From Nemertoderma westbladi (Eukaryota; Xenacoelomorpha; Nemertodermatida; Nemertodermatidae): a stretch of DNA of 47,525 bases. Every line of letters begins with the position of its first letter. Positions within the stretch are counted from its first letter, which is position 1. The notes beneath the pieces were generated by a model that made no database searches, was not told where the DNA came from, and saw only the letters and a list, made by a program, of their open reading frames with translations. Location: positions 1 to 47,525 of the forward strand of contig JAUCBJ010008587.1 of assembly GCA_032718475.1 (NCBI GenBank). Reading direction: 5' to 3'. The translations under genes and the position numbers were made by a program. This document shows positions 42,810-47,525 of this stretch, piece after piece.

Positions 42810-43180
42810 GGAAACAGAGTCGAAGGGTTTACTGTGGAAGATCACCCATGGTAGAGAACAGGCAGTCCTTTAGGAAACGGATTGGAAGGGTTTTATGTGG
42901 AAGGGCATCCATGGTGGTGAAGAGGCATTACCTTAGGAAACAGAGTGGAATGGATTACTGTGGAAGTTCACCCATGGTGGTGAAGAGGCATTCCTTTAGG
43001 AAACAGAGTGGAAGGGTTTACTGTGGAAGATCATCCATGGTGGTGAACAGGCATTCCTTTAGGAAACGGATTGGAAGGGTTTAATGTGGAAGATCACCCA
43101 TGGTGGTGAACAGGCATTCCTTTAGGAAACGGTTTGGAAGAGTTTAATGTGGAAGATCATCCATGGTGGTGAACAGACAT
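42810..43180. repeat. 63-bp minisatellite, about six copies, cut by an LTR
   Basis: The unit runs GAAACAGAGTGGAAGGGTTT, ACTGTGGAAGATCATCC and ATGGTGGTGAACAGGCATTC. It is open in one plus-strand frame as 21-residue repeats because 63 is divisible by three. The last unit is broken at GAACAGACAT, exactly where the right LTR-like copy begins, so the LTR inserted into this array or the array grew at the LTR edge. Confidence 0.93.
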
Positions 43181-44429
43181 TGTTCGCGCTTTCAGACCTT
43201 TGGCAGTTTAACCCGCCAAATTAGGATGTCTTCTAGATAATAATTCGCCTTTAGCCTATGACAAGTATTTGATTCACTACACTAGTCGAAACCAATCTGT
43301 GCGCGATCATTCACCCGCTGGATATACCCGGGAGATTGGGTTCGACGGCTTAATCTTATTGCTATGTAAGCCTAATGTATTATTCGACTGACAGTATTAT
43401 ATAATCTCTGACAATATTATTCACCTTCGGGAAATATTAACAGTTCCTTTAGGACGTGGCGCTCTATCTATATAAACAGAGTTATGACTTAAACTACTCA
43501 CAACGATATGGCTTAGTTATAATTCACATATATGGCGCATTCTTTAGGAAATGCTTCGTTATCAGTATCACTCATACACAATGCTGCACAATACTGCACA
43601 CTAATCTGCCGATCTTCACTGATTTTAGTCACATATAAAAGGAACACGGACCGACTCATGTAGGGTCTATCAAATAACATTAGATTCACTTCAAACCACT
43701 TTAACATAAGTCACAATCGTTATATGTAACCTTTCTCTCTTACCTTCGGTATATCAAGAATATTGGGGTTTCGGGGTTATTTATCGTTATTCCAAATATA
43801 ATAATTCATCAACCATATTATGAAGAACCGACAGTAAATAGCAGTATAACAATATAAAAGTATGCACCAGTGTGTGGTACATGCAGTTCAGTGCATCAGT
43901 TCGTGAGATATTAAATCAGTTATGTTTAGTTGAGTTGCACAGTGATTCAGTGTGATAACGGATATATGTCCTTATAATTAAGCCTACTAGTGTTAGGCTA
44001 AAACAGAAAAGCACAAAATATTTCCAAGCCGCTCTCTCCTGGCTCAGGACTGAATGTAAACACTGCACATAAAGCATTGCCTGATTTCTAGGAAATTTCT
44101 CTACAAGAGCCATAAAAATGCTCTGATTGGCTGACTGAACTGAGAGATGCCGTAGAACAAAGAAAATCAACACGTATGAATATCAGCTGTTAACCGTCGT
44201 CATAGTAACTACTGTTCAAGAGTAGCTATCACCTTTTGCGTCACGGAATTGCCATAGAATCATCAACTATGCCTTCCACAGTACACATACGGAGGAAATA
44301 GCTCTTAGATCCTCTAAAAAACATCGATACAGCAATAATACAGTCTCTTACACCTATTAAATCAACTACAGAGTATTTTAATGTAAAATATAATAAAAAT
44401 AACGGGGTAATTCAGCAAAGGCTTTTACA
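43181..44429 (-). repeat. LTR-like repeat, right copy (3' LTR of the inverted element)
   Basis: On the plus strand it runs from TGTTCGCGC to CTTTTACA. It is homologous to 6261-7435 along its length and to the left copy except for that copy's variable third. The conserved purine tract and zinc-knuckle pseudogene follow on the minus-strand upstream side. The flank on the other side is the 63-bp minisatellite. Confidence 0.72.
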
Positions 44430-44506
44430 CCGCTCCCAGAAAATGGGATTTTCAGTCTATAAAATATAAAAATCACAGTTTCTAAAACCTAAAGATACTC
44501 TAAACA

Positions 44507-46200
44507 GTTAGTCTTTCTTACGCGGACGGCGTTTACGCAGTTTCGTGAGGCTAGCAAGAGTCCTTTTCTCTTTGGGGCGAGCCACTTTACAAGGAGGGCT
44601 GTAGCTCCTAGGCGAAGGGTGCAATTCAATTGCATCAGAAGGTGTAGGGTTACGATCGGTATACCCGCCGGTCGAAGTACCTGGTTGATTAATATCAACC
44701 TCAGTGGAGCGAGGTCTAACGGCCTTTAGAGCGCGTCTCAGTACAGCAGCTCCTACGTGTCCTTGACGGGTCGTCTGGACACTAGCGGTGGGTGGACCGT
44801 GAGTGGTGAGGAACTTTCTCGGTTTAATGGTTCTCTCCAGCTCGCGTTCTCGGGTTCAATATTCATATGGTCGCCGAGATACTTCCTGTAGTTCAGGATG
44901 CGAGTTCACAAAGATGTCGCCATACTCAGGGTCCAACACGCTTCATTAACTCGTAACTTGGTACGCGTGTTTTCTGTTCAATCGACGCGAATAGATAAGG
45001 ATGGAACGAGTAAACTCCCTCGTAAGCTCGTCCAGGGTAATAGCGATGTCGGGATTCGCAATGTAAATCCGCGTTCGCTTCCCAAGCTCGGATGTATCGC
45101 AGGGTGATCATCTCGTCTACACTCTCTAAATCGCGATTAAAGGGACAATTGTAACTTTCATGTCCTTTAAGTTGACAGTAGTGACATTGAGTCATAAATT
45201 GTGGGCAGACGGCAAAAATATGAGAGTTATTAAGCCGGCAATAAGCACAATATATTTCCATCATCGGTTGTTCGAGGAAATAGGAACAAGGTACGCTCGA
45301 GTCTAGAGGAGTGAAGTGGTCTCTCGATGCGCATAATCGACAACGTTTTCGAGAAACGTAGTTGGCGTGTCGATAATCGTACGCTGTGAGACGCTGTGGA
45401 CCTTGATACCACTCTATGACATAATCATTGTCACTGCTCCGGGAAGCTGTAGGCTGAATCGCTTCTGATTCCAAGCATACTGGTTCATCCTCCAGCTGTA
45501 TAGACGAAGTGGGTGCGTCTGTCTCAGTAAGTGGATCCACTGTCTGTATTTCCACGACGGAATAACCTGTAGGTATTCGGGGTCTTTGTATAACGGATGA
45601 ATGTAAGTTCTGTATACAAACGTCTTGAAAAACGGCAAATCCAGCGCTACTCAGTTTCTCCGCAGCTGAGTCTCTCAGACTGAGTTTGGTCAGCGCGCGG
45701 TCCTTGAACTGACTATCGACGTTACGGAACGGAGTCAGAAAGCGCCGGAAACATTCGAAACGTATGAACTTATTGTGTTCGTCTAACTTGGCGAGTTTAG
45801 TTCCAAGTATTAATGGGTGAGCGCGTATGGTACGACTGCACACATCGGCTAGCCAACCGGCAAGTGCTGCGTTTTCAAAGATCGTGTATATAGCTAAGGA
45901 AGGGCGAAGTGGAACACTCATAAAGCTATATACGGCACCAGGCGCAGTTAATGGTCCATCAAAATATAAACGAGAGTAATGATCTCCATATACTTGCTGG
46001 TAATTGATAGGATTTCCAACTTTGAAATTCCATCCATATTCTTGAAAGGCAAGATGTCCGATGGATGTCCGTTGTACCTTAGTAATGTCGCTGGGTGTAT
46101 TGGCATACATAGTGCGAAAGAAACCTCGGCCTTCTGCTCAAGGAGCAATCAGCTGAGTATCAACGAAGGGGTATGGAATGTTCTCCATATTCCGAAAGTC
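44507..46200 (-). pseudogene. Zinc-knuckle gene, inverted broken copy
   Basis: The copy aligns with residues about 90-685 of the left gene, with very few amino-acid differences over the long open stretch (44926-46110). It lacks the first 90 codons; homology stops at about 46200. It has a Trp-to-stop change matching residue 111 (TGA at 46138-46140). A 95-bp deletion at about 44932 shifts the frame. An Arg-to-stop matches residue 570 (TGA at 44856-44858). The zinc clusters are kept. Disabling changes alongside high protein similarity suggest recent inactivation or recent duplication. Confidence 0.88.
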
Positions 46201-47011
46201 GTATGCCTAATATGTCTTCCATTGATGGTAGTGGTAAAGAGCAGGGGAAGACCTATGTCGTATTCAGAAATATTCCGAAATACGATCTCAGTAGGAGGAT
46301 TGTAACATGCGAGGACTATCTCCAACTGAAATTATCCCCAGTGCGATGAGGGAACAACCAGTTCAATGCTTCAGTTGTTCTACATAAGATTACAAGATTT
46401 ATATCTCCAATCACCGAGGGAGGTGAACAACCAGATTTATGACGCATAATGGTACCAGTTGTTCACAACTATCCGCGTGTCCTTTCAGTCCTTGTATCAC
46501 GGTTGTGGACTTGAGGAAATTAGGAAGTGGTTGATTTTCTAATCAAATCAACAACAATGGTGAAAGTTGATATCATAAATATCAACAGAATGGTACAGGG
46601 ACAGGAGGTGCGGACACCAATATTAGCATACAAATAAACAGTAAGGGATGGGAGGTTTAGTGTTCGTTTCCCGAAGCTCCGAGCGCGTTGAGAAGAGAAG
46701 GTGGGGGGAAGTATGTCGTATTTTCAATAGCGATGTATAGAGGGATAAAGTGAGTAAAGAGGAGGAAGGATATATGGTAGTATCCATAAGATACCACAAT
46801 GGACGAGCTTTCCGTTACGTCATCATTCATTCTTGTCTTTTAATTGTGACACTGATCACAATAATTACAGGAAAACGATGAAGGAAGAGAAATTTACAGC
46901 CTCCCGAAGGAGACCGCCCGCGAGCACCCGTGCCCCGGGGAAAACTATTCACATTATGGACCCTGGACATTAACACATGTCTCCTCTCCAGTGGTTCGCC
47001 TATATTTGTCT
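46201..47011. other. Sequence replacing the 5' part of the broken zinc-knuckle copy
   Basis: It does not match the left element's first 290 bp. A 57-codon minus-strand frame (46657-46830) starting MNDDVTESSS has a hydrophobic middle but nothing else in its favour. TTGTTCACAAC and AACCAGTTCAATG phrases recur weakly. I see no gene. Confidence 0.35.
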
Positions 47012-47410
47012 TTACAAGCCTTCTTCCACGTCCTTTCTTTCGAGCTGATTTCGAATAGAGCTCTCGTGTTCTATTCTCGATTTATCGTTTCGACTCCGCT
47101 GGGTATGATATTTAAATAAAACCATTTCCCTTTCGGTGTCTACATCGTCGGTGTCGTGTAAATCAATAGGATGACCAGAAGTCAAGAAGTCCATATACGT
47201 ACCATTACGATGCGTATAGCGAGCAGTGAATTTTCTATAGTCCAATTCACGCGTAAGCTGCTCCTGGGACATTGGCGGTTCGATATAACGACCATCGTCC
47301 TCCGTAGTAGTTGGATCAGCGTCGCCGCGTATCAAGCTATCGACAAACGCTTGTAAAGTTAGAGTATATCTCTCCCTGATACCAAGATCATCTTCTATTA
47401 ATTCAGTCAT
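47012..47410 (-). CDS. Hypothetical acidic 132-aa protein
   Basis: A 132-codon frame starts MTELIEDDLG. It is hydrophilic and rich in Asp, Glu, Arg and Thr, with DTDDVDTEREM in its second half. There are no Cys clusters or membrane segments. It lies on the same strand as, and upstream of, the broken zinc-knuckle copy. It could be part of the same element's 5' region, but the left copy is cut off by the window edge, so this cannot be tested here. GC content is higher than in neighbouring non-coding DNA, which mildly supports coding. I recognise no family. Confidence 0.4.
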   Translation of the reverse strand: MTELIEDDLGIRERYTLTLQAFVDSLIRGDADPTTTEDDGRYIEPPMSQEQLTRELDYRKFTARYTHRNGTYMDFLTSGHPIDLHDTDDVDTEREMVLFKYHTQRSRNDKSRIEHESSIRNQLERKDVEEGL

Positions 47411-47525
47411 ATCTGCTATAAGAGTTCATCAATATTATAATGAGTTTATATATTTATTAGGTGAGCGGGCGTCGCTGCCTACTTCTCCCTTGCCCCCGGA
47501 CAGTGTGAGATGCTCAGCGCCGATA

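Noticed and set aside
42758-43084. 108-codon frame of 21-residue repeats
   Set aside because: It is the 63-bp minisatellite read in its open frame and begins inside a SINE-like sequence.

Overview
The window is metazoan nuclear DNA. It holds two recognisable conserved genes: an intronless NMD3 (60S ribosome-export adaptor) and a five-exon CCDC25 with GT-AG introns. It also holds several classes of eukaryotic retroelement and at least nine minisatellite families. The many TACCGGTA/GTACCGGTAC and TAGGCCTA palindromic words, the LINE, SINE and TIR-element mix and the satellite load suggest a marine invertebrate or basal deuterostome. That taxonomic guess is inference only.

Layout. At 1-3.3 kb lies the 3' end of an LTR-type element: a 685-codon ORF with three Cys/His zinc-binding clusters, then a purine tract, then a 1.17-kb LTR-like repeat (TGT...ACA). 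A second, opposite-strand copy lies at 43.2-46.2 kb; its gene copy is truncated, frameshifted and has in-frame stops. A solo LTR-like copy is at 6.26-7.44 kb. A 235-codon antisense ORF (3286-3993) has its last residues supplied by the left LTR end. The stretch 4.0-6.26 kb is full of short tandem duplications. A 27-bp minisatellite (7.5-9.3 kb), a LINE endonuclease relic (10.2-10.7 kb) and a 54-bp satellite (11.1-13.2 kb) follow. Next come a TIR repeat, a LINE tail and a cluster of TTCTAGAA palindromes (13.4-15.0 kb). NMD3 is on the minus strand at 15.6-17.1 kb. A 3.6-kb TIR-flanked element filled with a G-rich minisatellite spans 17.3-20.9 kb. A CR1/L2-like RT relic is at 22.4-23.1 kb.

CCDC25 runs from 24385 to 35586 on the plus strand, and I reconstruct all five coding exons (633 nt, 210 aa). 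Six 30-bp repeats lie just upstream. Intron 3 holds a 36-bp palindromic satellite interrupted by an antisense LINE 3' end with a target duplication. Intron 4 holds about 75 copies of a 37-bp unit that includes the last 6 nt of exon 4 plus its 5' splice site, so the gene's own exon-intron junction appears to have been amplified into a satellite. A 504-bp TIR element carrying perfect CRE palindromes sits about 245 bp before the last exon.

Downstream are a 16-bp minisatellite, two RFX X-box-like palindromes, a LINE 3' fragment, a nearly complete but degraded LINE (39.5-42.5 kb), a SINE, a 63-bp minisatellite and the right-hand LTR element. The host genes show no operon-like relationship. The main story is satellite birth, retroelement insertion into satellites, and satellite growth inside introns and inside transposons.
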